Source of the DNA: Chitinophagaceae bacterium
GTDB lineage: Bacteria; Bacteroidota; Bacteroidia; Chitinophagales; UBA10324
Length of the DNA stretch: 53,019 nucleotides
Assembly: GCA_947474435.1 (NCBI GenBank)
Contig: CANJII010000025.1
Location: 1 to 53,019, forward strand
Direction: 5' to 3'
Shown: in pieces, positions 1-10,213 of the stretch
How positions within the stretch are numbered: position 1 is the first letter of the stretch
Layout: every line of letters begins with the position of its first letter
Notes under the pieces: generated by a model
What the model was told of the DNA's origin: nothing
The model's input: the letters and a program-made list of their open reading frames with translations, nothing else
Databases searched by the model: none
Program-made: the position numbers and the translations under genes

Positions 1-507
1 AAAATAGAATCGTGTTCCAAGCCGGTGATTGCTGCGGTTAATGGATTTGCATTGGGCGGTGGTTGCGAACTGGCAATGAGTTGCCACATGCGGCTAGCAA
101 GTGAGAATGCAAAATTCGGTCAGCCCGAAGTTACGCTTGGAGTGATTCCCGGATATGGCGGCACACAACGATTGCTTCGTTATGTAGGAATGGCAAAGGG
201 AATTGAGTTGCTGCTTACTGCCGACATGATTAATGCAGAAGAAGCCTTGCGTTTAGGTTTAGTGAATCATGTAACAACATTGGAAGAACTCATTCCGAAG
301 TGCAAACAGATTCTGCAAAAGATTATGAGTAAATCTCCGTTGGTGGTTGACCAGATTATTGCCTGCGCAAATTCATACTACAATAAAAATGAAGATGGAT
401 TTGAATTAGAGATTGACGAATTCGGAAATTGTTTCGACACCGATGATTTTAAAGAAGGAACGAATGCTTTTTTAGAAAAACGGAAAGCGAATTTTACAGG
501 GAAATAG
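1..507 (+). CDS. Enoyl-CoA hydratase/isomerase (crotonase family), 3' part only
   Basis: The reading frame is open from the first base of the window, so the gene begins upstream and only the last 168 codons are present. The crotonase fold is clear: the oxyanion-hole stretch GGGCELAMS contains the first catalytic Glu, and GQPEVTLGVIPGYGGTQRL contains the second. Both are retained, so hydration of a trans-2-enoyl-CoA is the likely reaction, in fatty-acid or amino-acid degradation. The C-terminal helices (FLEKRKANF near the end) are typical of family members that bind acyl-CoA. The exact substrate cannot be told from this part. Its stop codon overlaps a perfect inverted repeat, and a terminator follows. 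Confidence 0.9.
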   Translation, partial: KIESCSKPVIAAVNGFALGGGCELAMSCHMRLASENAKFGQPEVTLGVIPGYGGTQRLLRYVGMAKGIELLLTADMINAEEALRLGLVNHVTTLEELIPKCKQILQKIMSKSPLVVDQIIACANSYYNKNEDGFELEIDEFGNCFDTDDFKEGTNAFLEKRKANFTGK

Positions 508-537
508 ATTTGACAACTTTTTTAAAGTTGTCAAATC
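507..537. repeat. Perfect 14-bp inverted repeat at the end of the hydratase gene
   Basis: Bases 507-520 and 524-537 are exact reverse complements separated by three T. The first base is the last base of the stop codon. It could be an RNA 3'-end stabiliser or part of a double terminator with the hairpin 12 bases downstream. Confidence 0.7.
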
Positions 538-548
538 TTAAATCTTGG

Positions 549-576
549 AAAGGCAATCAGCGATGATTGCCTTTTT
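549..576 (+). terminator. Rho-independent terminator after the enoyl-CoA hydratase gene
   Basis: An 11-base stem (549-559 with 564-574) with a GCGA loop is followed by a T run. It separates the hydratase gene from fumC. Confidence 0.8.
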
Positions 577-647
577 ATTTCCAAAATACATTTGTCATAA
601 AAAATCTCAAGTGCTCCTTGTTATTTTCGCGCACACATTTTTAACTC

Positions 648-2051
648 ATGCAATTCAGAACTGAAAAAGATACCATGGGAACCGTGCAGGTCCCTGCTGA
701 TAAATATTACGGCGCACAAACACAGCGCTCCATTGATAATTTTAAAATTGCGCAGGACATTAACCGCATGCCGAAAGAAATTATCCGTGCATTTGCTTAC
801 CTGAAAAAAGCGGCGGCGCTCACCAATCTTGATTGTGGTGTATTGGCAAAAGACAAAGCGGAATTGATTGGAAAAGTTTGCGATGAAATTCTGGAAGGAA
901 AATTAGATGCTGAATTTCCATTGGTGGTTTGGCAAACCGGAAGCGGAACACAAAGCAACATGAATGTAAATGAAGTGATTGCTTATCGCGGTCATGTGCT
1001 GCAGGCCGGAAGTCTGATGGACGAAAAAAAATTCCTGCATCCGAATGATGATGTAAATAAATCGCAATCGAGCAACGATACTTTCCCGACTGCCATGCAC
1101 ATTGCTGCATATAAAATTTTACTGGAAGTAACACTACCCGGAATTCAGAAGCTGCGCGACACATTACACAGCAAATCAAAAGAGTTTATGAAAGTGGTGA
1201 AGATTGGTCGCACACACTTGATGGATGCTACACCACTCACACTCGGTCAGGAAATAAGCGGATATGTTTCACAACTCGACCACGGAATGCGCGCCATAAA
1301 AAATACACTCGCTCATTTATCTGAACTCGCACTTGGTGGAACAGCAGTCGGCACCGGCATTAATACTCCTGATGGTTACGATGTAAAAGTGGCGAAACAC
1401 ATTGCAACACTCACCGGACTTCCATTCATCACTGCTGAAAATAAATTTGAATCACTCGCATCGCATGATGGAATTGTGGAAGCGCACGGCGCTTTGAAAA
1501 CTGTTGCAGTGAGCATGATGAAAATTGCAAATGATATTCGATTGCTTGCATCCGGACCACGAAGCGGCATCGGCGAATTATTTATTCCGGATAACGAACC
1601 CGGCTCATCTATTATGCCCGGAAAAGTAAATCCCACTCAATGCGAAGCCATGACAATGGTGGCAGCGCAGGTGATGGGAAATGATGTAGCAATAAATATT
1701 GGTGGCAGCAACGGACACTTCGAACTCAATGTTTTCAAGCCGGTGATGATTTATAATTTTCTTCACTCAGCAAGATTGATTGGCGATGTGTGTGTGTCGT
1801 TCAATGACAAGTGCGCTGTGGGATTAAGACCAATTGAAGAAAATATTCGAGCGCATGTAAATAATTCGCTGATGCTGGTGACTGCACTCAATACAAAAAT
1901 CGGTTACTACAAAGCTGCGGAGATTGCACAGACTGCACACAAAAACGGAAGCACACTGAAAGAAACTGCAATCAAACTCGGTTACTTAACAGCCGAACAA
2001 TTTGATGAATGGGTGAAGCCGGAAGAGATGTGCGGGAAATTGCTAGAGTAA
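648..2051 (+). CDS. fumC: Fumarate hydratase class II
   Basis: Interconverts fumarate and L-malate in the TCA cycle in the cytoplasm. The protein is 467 aa, the usual length of class II (iron-independent) fumarases. The N-terminal region reads [23 protein letters not shown]. The family signature [10 protein letters not shown] lies at residues 319-328, with the catalytic serine in this mobile loop, and [16 protein letters not shown] supplies the active-site His. The substrate-site motif [13 protein letters not shown] is also intact. The ATG start at 648 follows a short AT-rich leader, and a terminator upstream isolates the gene as its own transcript. It converges with the frameshifted gene downstream, 15 bases away. 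Confusion with aspartase or argininosuccinate lyase is unlikely given the close match to FumC. Confidence 0.96.
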   Translation: MQFRTEKDTMGTVQVPADKYYGAQTQRSIDNFKIAQDINRMPKEIIRAFAYLKKAAALTNLDCGVLAKDKAELIGKVCDEILEGKLDAEFPLVVWQTGSGTQSNMNVNEVIAYRGHVLQAGSLMDEKKFLHPNDDVNKSQSSNDTFPTAMHIAAYKILLEVTLPGIQKLRDTLHSKSKEFMKVVKIGRTHLMDATPLTLGQEISGYVSQLDHGMRAIKNTLAHLSELALGGTAVGTGINTPDGYDVKVAKHIATLTGLPFITAENKFESLASHDGIVEAHGALKTVAVSMMKIANDIRLLASGPRSGIGELFIPDNEPGSSIMPGKVNPTQCEAMTMVAAQVMGNDVAINIGGSNGHFELNVFKPVMIYNFLHSARLIGDVCVSFNDKCAVGLRPIEENIRAHVNNSLMLVTALNTKIGYYKAAEIAQTAHKNGSTLKETAIKLGYLTAEQFDEWVKPEEMCGKLLE

Positions 2052-2066
2052 TATTGAAATTCAATT

Positions 2067-4161
2067 TTACTGCTTCACAACCTTTTGAATAGTACTGCCT
2101 TTATCAGTTATAACATGCACGAAGTATAGACCGGCGGGGAGTGATTTCAAATTTAAGATTATAGATTTCTGGTTGCTGACCGCAGTATAAACTACCTGGC
2201 CCATTGTGTTTGTGAGTACGATGCTGCCATTGGTAATGGGAGTGTTGAATTGGATGGTTAGGGTGTTGATGGTGGGGTTGGGATAGAGAGTAAAATCAGA
2301 TACACCAATTTCATTAATGTTCACATTTGTTACATTGTAGCAAAAAGAAGTATCGCTGCAGCCGTTTTGATAAACTATTACAGCATAATTACCATTTAAA
2401 TTTGCAATGTAAGTTGGGTTATTTGTTAACGGGGCAACCGGGGCAAAACCATTATCGCAATCAACCCATAAATAGTTGGCTGAGTTTGCATTTGCAGTTA
2501 ATATGGCACCTGATTGTGTAACAGATGTAATTACAGATTCGACATTAAGATTAATTGTAAGAACACTATCGCAACCTGATACATTAAATAAAGTATCATG
2601 AAAAATCCCGGATGTTGACCAGGTATAATTTCCGCTTGGAGAAACATAGGAGTTACAGGTTGAAACAGAAAACGAACTACCCGATAGGTTACAATAATTA
2701 TTTAGTTTTTGAATGAATATGTCATACTCATTAAAACTGCCTGTAGAAGAGAGATTGAAATTACTAGTCCCGGGATCAAAATCAACAGTGCCACTAAAGC
2801 ACCCAATTGTATAGATATTATTATAGCCGTCAATTATTACTTTATATGAATTAACAAATTCATAAAGCAATCCATTTACTTCATTCAATTGTTTCACCCA
2901 AACAAAAGCCCCATTAGAATTTAGTTTTAATATGAAGCCATCTCGGGATTGACCTGTTGGTGATAAATTAAAAACTCCGGTACCCGGATTAAAGTCAGTA
3001 GTTTGATCCAAATTACCTGTTAAATAAGTGCTGCCTGCTAAATCACAAGCGATTGATTGGAAGCCTGCCCAGTTACTGCCTGTTCCGGCAATGCTCTTAG
3101 CCCAAACATAGTTGCCATTTCTATCCAGTTTTGAAATATAATTATCAGAAATTGCACCTCCATTCATATTCACAGTAGAACTTGGCGAAGGATCAAAATC
3201 AACCATGTTAGAAAATGATCCAAGGGTGTAAACATTTCCATCACCATCCAATCCAATCCCTGTTCCGTAAGAGGAGCTAAGATTTGTATAACTCCCAAAA
3301 TTTTTTGGCCCACACAAGATGACTAGATGAATCGAATTTAGCTACAAAAGCATCTGTACCCATAGAATTATCTAAAATACAGGTGCCAGTATCCGGATCA
3401 AAATCAACATTATCATAGAAATTACCAGTGAGATAAATGTTAGCCGAATCATCAATTGTTATTGATTTACTCTCTTGCGTACCGTTTCCACCAATTTGTT
3501 TTGCCCAAACAAAACTTCCTGAACTATCTAATTTAGACAAATACATATCAGCACCAGATAATGAATAGAACAGATTAGAAGAAATACCAGGATTTAAATC
3601 TACTATGTTGTCGAAATTACCGGAAGTATAAATATTGTTTTCTCCATCTGTACAAATAACCATACTAGCAGCGTTACCACTATAACCAAATTGTTTTGCC
3701 CACAAAAAATTACCGGCATAATCAAGTTTTAAAATAAAAGCATCTTCTGCTCCCATAGCAGTCATATTAAAAGTTCCGGCTCCTGGATTGAAATCTATTG
3801 TTCCGTAAAATGCTCCGGTTACTAAAACATTTCCACTTTTATCAACTGTTACACTATTGCCATAAAAATCCATTGATTTTGCCCAGACCACACTTCCCGA
3901 TGAAGAGAATTTGCAGACAAAACCATATGTACCTCCCATAGTAGTGAGGTTGTAAACTCCGGTATCTGGGTCAAAATCAACCGTGCCAGCAAATGTTCCA
4001 ATAGCATAAATATTTCCTGAATCATCGCTTGCAATAAATCGGCCTATATCACTATCAGTACTACCAAATCCGTTTGCCCAATTGAATACAGCATTCTGTG
4101 CAAGCAGTGTATTTGTGCATGAGCAAATTATAACTGTTACTATAAAAAAAATCTTCTTCAT
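2067..4161 (-). pseudogene. T9SS-sorted SBBP-repeat beta-propeller protein, interrupted by one frameshift
   Basis: Two overlapping minus-strand frames together encode one secreted protein of about 700 aa. The N-terminal part starts at the ATG at 4161 (MKKIFFIVTVIICSC then a signal cleavage region ending LLAQ). It then has repeated blocks of the type DFDPDTGVYNLT ... WAKS, typical of SBBP/beta-propeller repeats, about six to seven copies in all. The first frame stops near 3277 and the second is open from about 3317. Deleting one A from a run of six A (minus strand) near 3300 joins them as ...HLVWAK-NFGSYTN..., restoring the repeat pattern. The C-terminus is a T9SS type A sorting domain (LYPNPTINTLTIQF ... 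GLYFVHVITDKGST ... KVVKQ). It may be a real frameshift or a homopolymer sequencing error. A longer start at 4188 is possible but would disrupt the signal peptide. Confidence 0.85.
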
Positions 4162-4252
4162 TTTTTCTTCTACATCAAACCTAAACATTTTAAAATAGAA
4201 AGCAGGTAAGACAATTATTAAAACTAATTGTATTTAAACCGAGAACAATTTT

Positions 4253-5731
4253 TCAATTATTTTTCTTCACCGCCAAAAAATAAACCGGCGCACCAAGTGC
4301 TACTATCAGCAAACCACTACCTGTATTAAAAGTTTTGGTGTAAAGAAGTATAATGCAAATGCTGAGTGCAAGTATGATGTAAAGAATGGGCATCAATGGA
4401 TAGCCAATAACTTTATAAGGGCGCTCGGTGTTTGGTTCGCTTCGGCGCAAAATAAAAATGCCACCAATGGTTACAATGTAAAACAGTAAAGAAGCAAAAG
4501 TTGTATAGTCGAGCAGGTCGCCATATGTGCCGCTTAGGCAAAGCACACTCGCCCATACTGCCTGCATCCACATGGCATAAGCAGGCACACCATTGTTGTT
4601 CAGTTGTTCAGCTTGTTTAAAAAATAAACCATCCTTTGCCATAGCATAATACACACGACCACCGGCCAGAATAATTCCATTGTTGCATCCAAAAGTTGAA
4701 ACCATTATTAGCGCCGCCATAATATATACAGCCACATTACCAAAAATCAATGAAGCAGCAGCAGTACCAACTCTATCGGTTCCGGCTCCGGCAAACTGAA
4801 TTCCCTGGCCAATAATATCTGTGGCATGAGCAGTTCCTTTCAATGGAAGAAGTGATAAATAAGAAACATTGGCGAGCAGATATAAAACAGTAACAATGCC
4901 TGTTCCCATTATTAAACTTCGTGGAATATTTTTTTGAGGCTCGCGAACTTCTCCTGCAATAAATGTGATATTATTCCACGCATCACTTGAAAACAACGAG
5001 CCGATAATGGCGGTACCAAGTGCGAGCATTAATGCAATTCCTGAAATGTGTTCCACTATCCAGTTACCACCGGCATCTTTATAAGTTGTTTGCGCATTCC
5101 ACATATCACTGAAATTGCTGAACAAGGTTTCGTGTTGCAATCCAATCACTATTCCTAAAATAATTAAAAGTGCCAGCGCCAACAGTTTTGCTGAAGTAAA
5201 AATGGTTTGAATCATTTTTCCATTTTGTATTCCTCGTGAATTTATATAAGTGAGAAACACGATCAATGCTATGGCAAACAACTGACTGGCTGCAATTTTT
5301 ACCGGACCAATCACAAACACAATATTATCAGGACTGAGCGCCGGAAAAAATACTGCGCTGTATTTTGCAAATGCAACTGCCACAGCCGCTATCACTCCGG
5401 TTTGTATCACCGTGAAAACTGTCCACCCGTAAAGGAATGAAATAAATTTTCCCCATGCTCTTTCAATATACACAAACTGACCACCGGCTTTGGGCATCAT
5501 ACCGGCAAGTTCACCATAACATAAAGCCGCCATCATTGTAATAGCCCCACTCAATATCCATAAAAACAAAAGCCAACCTGCAGAACCAACTACACGACTC
5601 ATATCGGCACTTACAATAAAAATACCCGAGCCAATCATGGAGCCAGCCACCATCATGGTTGCATCATACAACCCAAGCGAACGCTTCATTTCCTGTTTGT
5701 TTTCATTTACTGTTGAATCCAATTGTTCCAT
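4253..5731 (-). CDS. APC-family amino acid permease
   Basis: A 492-aa integral membrane protein of the amino acid-polyamine-organocation superfamily, probably a proton-coupled amino-acid importer in the inner membrane. The first membrane segment contains the substrate-binding glycine stretch GSMIGSGIFIVSADM, a hallmark of the family. About twelve hydrophobic segments follow, including ALCYGELAGMMPKAGGQFVY and the central GNVAVYIMAALIMVSTFGCNN. The length fits the LAT/SteT-type subgroup of 430-500 aa. The ATG at 5731 is chosen because the hydrophilic N-tail of about 20 residues is normal for these proteins. Its 3' end lies 92 bases from the start of the frameshifted propeller gene, and it is divergent from the polysaccharide locus. 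Substrate cannot be assigned from sequence. Confidence 0.9.
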   Translation of the reverse strand: MEQLDSTVNENKQEMKRSLGLYDATMMVAGSMIGSGIFIVSADMSRVVGSAGWLLFLWILSGAITMMAALCYGELAGMMPKAGGQFVYIERAWGKFISFLYGWTVFTVIQTGVIAAVAVAFAKYSAVFFPALSPDNIVFVIGPVKIAASQLFAIALIVFLTYINSRGIQNGKMIQTIFTSAKLLALALLIILGIVIGLQHETLFSNFSDMWNAQTTYKDAGGNWIVEHISGIALMLALGTAIIGSLFSSDAWNNITFIAGEVREPQKNIPRSLIMGTGIVTVLYLLANVSYLSLLPLKGTAHATDIIGQGIQFAGAGTDRVGTAAASLIFGNVAVYIMAALIMVSTFGCNNGIILAGGRVYYAMAKDGLFFKQAEQLNNNGVPAYAMWMQAVWASVLCLSGTYGDLLDYTTFASLLFYIVTIGGIFILRRSEPNTERPYKVIGYPLMPILYIILALSICIILLYTKTFNTGSGLLIVALGAPVYFLAVKKNN

Positions 5732-5888
5732 TCACAATTATTTTTTTGAAATGTACTGATTGCACTTTTGCGGATGAAAGAAAATTTTTAACAGTATTAT
5801 TCAGCAATCAACAAACAATTTCACATCCTGAATGAACAGTACAGTTTGTTTATGTTTGCTGCCGAAAAACGAGCTGAAGAATAAAGCA

Positions 5889-7046
5889 ATGAATAAAAGT
5901 AAAAAGCCACGAATTGCCATTTTCGGAACGCGTGGATATCCAGCCGTCTATGGAGGATATGAAACCTGGCTAAAAGAACTTTGTAATCATTTGAGTGATA
6001 AATATGAATTCCATGTGTATTGTCAACGCGCATTTTTTGATTCAAAACCTCGTGTAGTCAATAATGTTTACCTTCATTATATCCCTTGCATTAACACAAA
6101 AAAATTAAGTCAGATAACACATAGCGCATTAAGTACTTTACATAGTTTATTCTGCAATTATGATTTATATTTTTTTGTAAATGTTTCAAATGGTCCGTTT
6201 GGCGCTTTATTAAAATTATTTAGAAAACGAACGGCTATTAATACAGATGGAATAGAATGGGAGCGCCCCAAATGGAAAGGCTTTGGAGGAAAATATTTTA
6301 AATGGGGTGCCACATTATCATCAAAATATTTTGATGTGTTGGTGTCAGATTCAATTGGTATTCAGAACTATTATGAGCAAAATTTTAAAACAGATTCAGT
6401 TATGATTGCCTATGGGGCTTATTTAAAAGAAAGTACTAAACCCGAAATGATTCAGCAATTTAAAATTAATGTAAATGATTATTATCTTGTTGTGGGAAGA
6501 ATGATTCCTGATAATAATATTGAAGAAATAATAAAAGGATACCTGCTTAGTAAAACACAAAAAAAATTGGTGATTGTTGGTGATGTGATATATAAAGATG
6601 CTTTTGCCGACAGGATAAAATCGATGGCAAATGAAAATGTAATTTTTACAGGATACCTGAAAGATCAGGAATTATTAACAGAGTTATTTTCAAATAGTTA
6701 TTGCTATATACATGGTCATGCATTTGGAGGTACCAATCCCGCATTATTAAAAGCGCTGGCTTACGGATGTTGTATTTTAGCTCACGATAATATTTACAAT
6801 CGGGAAGTTTTATTGAATGAAAAGCATGGGTATTATTTCAAATCAGAACCTGAATCAATTGCTGAATTAATAAATTTTATTGATGTTCGATCAGAAGAAG
6901 TTTTAACAAAAAAAAAGATGAGCAGATCAAGAATTACTGATAATTATACCTGGAAAAAAATCTGCGATCAATACGATGAATTATTTTCAAAAATGATTTC
7001 TCAAAAAAAATGGAAATTGAATGCAACCACTACAATTAATAAATAA
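5889..7046 (+). CDS. Glycosyltransferase with DUF1972 N-terminus (rhamnosyltransferase-like)
   Basis: First gene of the polysaccharide locus. The N-terminus IAIFGTRGYPAVYGGYETW is characteristic of the DUF1972 domain found in GT4-type sugar transferases such as streptococcal rhamnosyltransferases of the Cps2T/WchF kind. The C-terminal half has the nucleotide-sugar binding half of a GT-B fold (YLVVGRMIPDNNIEEIIKGY, then GTNPALLKALAYGCCILAHD). It probably adds a sugar, perhaps a deoxyhexose, to the lipid-linked repeat unit at the cytoplasmic face of the membrane. The start is taken at the ATG at 5889, where the conserved domain begins; an upstream ATG at 5832 would add 19 residues that look unrelated. 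The exact donor and acceptor are unknown. Confidence 0.85.
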   Translation: MNKSKKPRIAIFGTRGYPAVYGGYETWLKELCNHLSDKYEFHVYCQRAFFDSKPRVVNNVYLHYIPCINTKKLSQITHSALSTLHSLFCNYDLYFFVNVSNGPFGALLKLFRKRTAINTDGIEWERPKWKGFGGKYFKWGATLSSKYFDVLVSDSIGIQNYYEQNFKTDSVMIAYGAYLKESTKPEMIQQFKINVNDYYLVVGRMIPDNNIEEIIKGYLLSKTQKKLVIVGDVIYKDAFADRIKSMANENVIFTGYLKDQELLTELFSNSYCYIHGHAFGGTNPALLKALAYGCCILAHDNIYNREVLLNEKHGYYFKSEPESIAELINFIDVRSEEVLTKKKMSRSRITDNYTWKKICDQYDELFSKMISQKKWKLNATTTINK

Positions 7047-7110
7047 AAATTTTCAACCAATCATCAGCCCATTCATTATAAATTTTAACCGGAGTTTAAA
7101 TAGGATATAA

Positions 7111-8511
7111 ATGTTTAATCAAAAATTTCTTGTTTACAGAGTTGTTACATTAGTGGGAGATTTATTGATTCTTAACTTCGCATTTATTAGTGCGCTGTAT
7201 TTTTCAAGAGATTTTAATAATATAAATGAAAATGTAATTGCTTTAAAAATTTCATTATGGGTAACTTTAAGCTGGCTCTATATCGGTTATTCATTTAAAC
7301 TTTATAATTCCAATAGAATTGAAAGATTTGACCAATCATTCAATCACTTGTTTCGCACAATTTTTATTCATATTCCGGTTGTTTTTACATTGGTATTGCT
7401 GATAAAAAATTATGAGCTGACAAAAGATATTATTTTGCAGGCCTACCTGTTATTTATTCCATTCGATTTATTATGGCGATTGCTTCTATTATATAGATTA
7501 AAAAACATCAGAATAGCAACTGACCATTACCGAACGGCCATTATTTTAGGCTCCGGAAAAATGGCAAAACAGATTAACTCAATACTTCAAACGCATAAAG
7601 GGTATGGTTATAAAGTTCAAGGAATTTTTGATGACACAACCTTAACCGGTAATGTTTCTGATCTTAAAATTACAGGCGATTTAATGGCTGCTCAAACATT
7701 CTGTTTAAATCAAAAGATTGAAGATATTTTTTGTACACTGCCATTAACTGATACTGAAAAAATCACTGACATGATTTCGTTTGCCGAAAAACATTTAATC
7801 AGGTATAAAATTGTTCCTGATTTTTCTGCGCTTCACAACAAGCCATTTGCCATTGATTACTATGGATTTGTTCCCGTAATTTCTCCGGTGCCCGAGCCCT
7901 TAGATAATTTTATTAATAATTCAGCAAAACGACTTTTTGATATTTTATTCAGCTTACTGGTAATTGTTTTTTTATTGTCATGGCTCATTCCTATTGTAGG
8001 TATTTTATTATTATTGGAATCAAAAGGTTCTGTTTTTTATCGGCAAAACCGGTCTGGTTTAAATTATAAAACTTTTAAAATTATTAAATTCAGAACCATG
8101 AATGTGATGGAAACGGATGAGCAATTTGTTCAAGCTAAAAAAAATGATCCTCGAATCACACCTCTTGGAAAAATTTTAAGAAAATATAACATTGATGAAT
8201 TACCACAATTTATTAATGTATTTACCGGTGATATGAGTATTGTTGGGCCAAGGCCACATGCCGTTAAAATGAATGAACAATACAGAACCATCGTTTCAAA
8301 ATACATGATCAGGCATTTGGTAAAGCCCGGTGTTACCGGTTTGGCACAGGCAAAAGGATTCAGAGGCGAAACAGAAAATCATGAGCAAATGGAAAAAAGA
8401 ATTGTGGCCGATGTTTTTTATATTGAAAACTGGAGTTTTCTGATGGATATAAAAATAATAATAATGACAGTAATGAACATGATTAAAGGGAAGAAAAGCG
8501 GCAATTTATAA
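7111..8511 (+). CDS. Polyprenyl glycosylphosphotransferase (WcaJ/WbaP type), full length
   Basis: A 466-aa membrane enzyme that transfers a sugar-1-phosphate, commonly glucose- or galactose-1-phosphate, to undecaprenyl phosphate and so starts a repeat unit. About four hydrophobic segments occupy residues 1-130. They are followed by a soluble Rossmann-like (CoA-binding-like) domain beginning near YRTAIILGSGKMAKQI, then a fifth segment at KRLFDILFSLLVIVFLLSW. The catalytic bacterial sugar transferase domain comes last, with KFRTMNVME, the DPRITPLGKILRKYNIDELP stretch and SIVGPRPHA, ending VKPGVTGLAQAKGFRGETE. All key motifs are intact. An AGGA just upstream of the ATG at 7111 is one of the few good ribosome-binding sites here. 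A second, short initiating transferase lies at 21630 in the same locus. Confidence 0.92.
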   Translation: MFNQKFLVYRVVTLVGDLLILNFAFISALYFSRDFNNINENVIALKISLWVTLSWLYIGYSFKLYNSNRIERFDQSFNHLFRTIFIHIPVVFTLVLLIKNYELTKDIILQAYLLFIPFDLLWRLLLLYRLKNIRIATDHYRTAIILGSGKMAKQINSILQTHKGYGYKVQGIFDDTTLTGNVSDLKITGDLMAAQTFCLNQKIEDIFCTLPLTDTEKITDMISFAEKHLIRYKIVPDFSALHNKPFAIDYYGFVPVISPVPEPLDNFINNSAKRLFDILFSLLVIVFLLSWLIPIVGILLLLESKGSVFYRQNRSGLNYKTFKIIKFRTMNVMETDEQFVQAKKNDPRITPLGKILRKYNIDELPQFINVFTGDMSIVGPRPHAVKMNEQYRTIVSKYMIRHLVKPGVTGLAQAKGFRGETENHEQMEKRIVADVFYIENWSFLMDIKIIIMTVMNMIKGKKSGNL

Positions 8512-8551
8512 ATCGCATAAATCACAATTAATAAAATTTGAAATTTTAAAA

Positions 8552-10195
8552 TTGAAAAATCGAATTGCCTTTATTGTTGTTGTGAATTTATTTTCTTTCC
8601 TGAATAAAATAAATGCCCAACAATTATCTCTTCCGTTAGAAAAGCAACTGCTCAATCAATACGAACAGGTGTTGAACAAAAAAAATATTTTGTTTCATAC
8701 TTCATTCAAACCATATATTCAATCAAAACTGCCGGTCGAAATTAATTCCGACTCTGTTTGTTGTGAACCAATAAACAGGAAGGCCGCTAAAAATTTATTT
8801 TCCAGATTTTATCAATCAGTCGTTCATAATAATTTTATCAATATTCGTGACAAGGATTTTCAGCTTGCAATTAATCCATTTATTGATTTCGAAACCGGTA
8901 AAGATTTTAATTGGGGCCGAACCATTTATACCAATTCAAGGGGCATTACCATTGCAGGTGATATTGGTAATAAATTTTCATTCGAAACTTATTTTTCCGA
9001 AAATCAATCACTGTTTCCATTATACATTACAAAGTTTGTAAAGGACTCCAATGTAGTTCCGGGAATGGGAAGAGCTATCCGGTTTAAAAACGATCAAAGC
9101 TTTGATTATGCAACCGGCACCGGATACATATCATTTACACCAACCGAACATTTTAATTTTCAATTGGGGCACAATAAAGTTTTTATTGGTGATGGATACC
9201 GTTCCTTATTGTTATCTGACAATGCAGTACCGTTTCCCATGTTGAAAATAACCACTACAGCCGGTAAATTTCAGTATGTCAATTTATGGGCACAAATGTC
9301 AGATACAAGAGCCGGAACTGTTTTAGGGCAGGGCTTCCGTAGAAAATACCTGGCAGCACATCACCTGAGTTTATTAATTGGAAAAAGCATAGAGATTGGA
9401 TTTTTTGAAGCCATTGTTTGGCAAGCTCAGGATTCAGGTTCTTACAGGGGTTTTGATTTCAATTATCTTAATCCGATTATTTATTATCATGCAGCTCAAT
9501 GGAGTTTAGGATCGCCTGATAATTCATTAATTGGTACAAACCTCAAATGGAAGATTTCAAATAGTCTGTCTTTTTATACTCAATTTCTTTTAGATGATTT
9601 TGATTTTGCAAAGTCAAAAGGCAACAAAGGATTTTACCGTAACAAATATGCTTACCAACTTGGGTTGAAATATTTTGATGCATTTAATTTAAAAGGCTTT
9701 TTTATTCAGGCTGAGTACAACGAAGTATGGCCGTATACTTATAATCATAAAATTCCAGTCATGAATTATGCGCATTTCAATCAACCGCTCGCTCACCCGT
9801 TAGGCGCAAATTTCAGAGAAGCACTTTTGTTATTACAATACAATCATAAACGCTGGTTTGGTGGTGTGGAAATAATGTATGTGTTAGCCGGAATTGATTC
9901 GGCAACTGGAAATGTTGGGCAAAATATTTACCTCTCAGATTATGATATGCCAAACAGCTTTGATTTAAACGGAAAATTTATTGGCACTTATGGCAATTAT
10001 GTGGGGCAGGGAATTGCTGCAACTACTTTGTATTCACAATTGAAAATGAGTTACCTGATAAACCGGCACAATAATCTGGTGTCTGAAATTTCTTATACTT
10101 ATCGAAACCAAACCATTGCCGGAAAAGGCAACGCTACTAATTTAATTACTTTTGGTTTTAAGACTTCATTGTTTAACCACTATTATGATTTTTAA
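8552..10195 (+). CDS. RemB/Wzi-like outer-membrane beta-barrel protein
   Basis: A 547-aa protein with an N-terminal signal peptide (IAFIVVVNLFSFLNKINAQ). It then has many short alternating aromatic strands such as FSFETYFSENQSLFP, FNFQLGHNKVFIGDGYRSL and LKYFDAFNLKGFFIQAEYNE, ending in an aromatic residue (YDF), as expected of an outer-membrane barrel. The core FNFQLGHNKVFIGDGYRSLLL resembles the capsule-assembly Wzi family, which includes the Flavobacterium gliding-motility protein RemB. In this locus it probably helps anchor or organise the exported polysaccharide on the cell surface. No in-frame ATG precedes the signal peptide, so the TTG at 8552 is taken as the start. Family assignment is by eye and moderately sure; the role is inference. 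Confidence 0.75.
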   Translation: MKNRIAFIVVVNLFSFLNKINAQQLSLPLEKQLLNQYEQVLNKKNILFHTSFKPYIQSKLPVEINSDSVCCEPINRKAAKNLFSRFYQSVVHNNFINIRDKDFQLAINPFIDFETGKDFNWGRTIYTNSRGITIAGDIGNKFSFETYFSENQSLFPLYITKFVKDSNVVPGMGRAIRFKNDQSFDYATGTGYISFTPTEHFNFQLGHNKVFIGDGYRSLLLSDNAVPFPMLKITTTAGKFQYVNLWAQMSDTRAGTVLGQGFRRKYLAAHHLSLLIGKSIEIGFFEAIVWQAQDSGSYRGFDFNYLNPIIYYHAAQWSLGSPDNSLIGTNLKWKISNSLSFYTQFLLDDFDFAKSKGNKGFYRNKYAYQLGLKYFDAFNLKGFFIQAEYNEVWPYTYNHKIPVMNYAHFNQPLAHPLGANFREALLLLQYNHKRWFGGVEIMYVLAGIDSATGNVGQNIYLSDYDMPNSFDLNGKFIGTYGNYVGQGIAATTLYSQLKMSYLINRHNNLVSEISYTYRNQTIAGKGNATNLITFGFKTSLFNHYYDF

Positions 10196-10213
10196 AAAAT
10201 TTCAAAAACACAA

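Noticed and set aside
820-1179. Minus-strand open frame inside fumC
   Set aside because: Antisense to a complete, conserved fumC with no family match; its Cys/His/Phe-rich product is typical of a shadow frame.
2067-4161. Programmed ribosomal frameshift in the propeller gene
   Set aside because: The A6 run could slip, but no pseudoknot or Shine-Dalgarno-like stimulator was recognised, and the family does not use frameshifting; decay, phase variation or a sequencing error is simpler.
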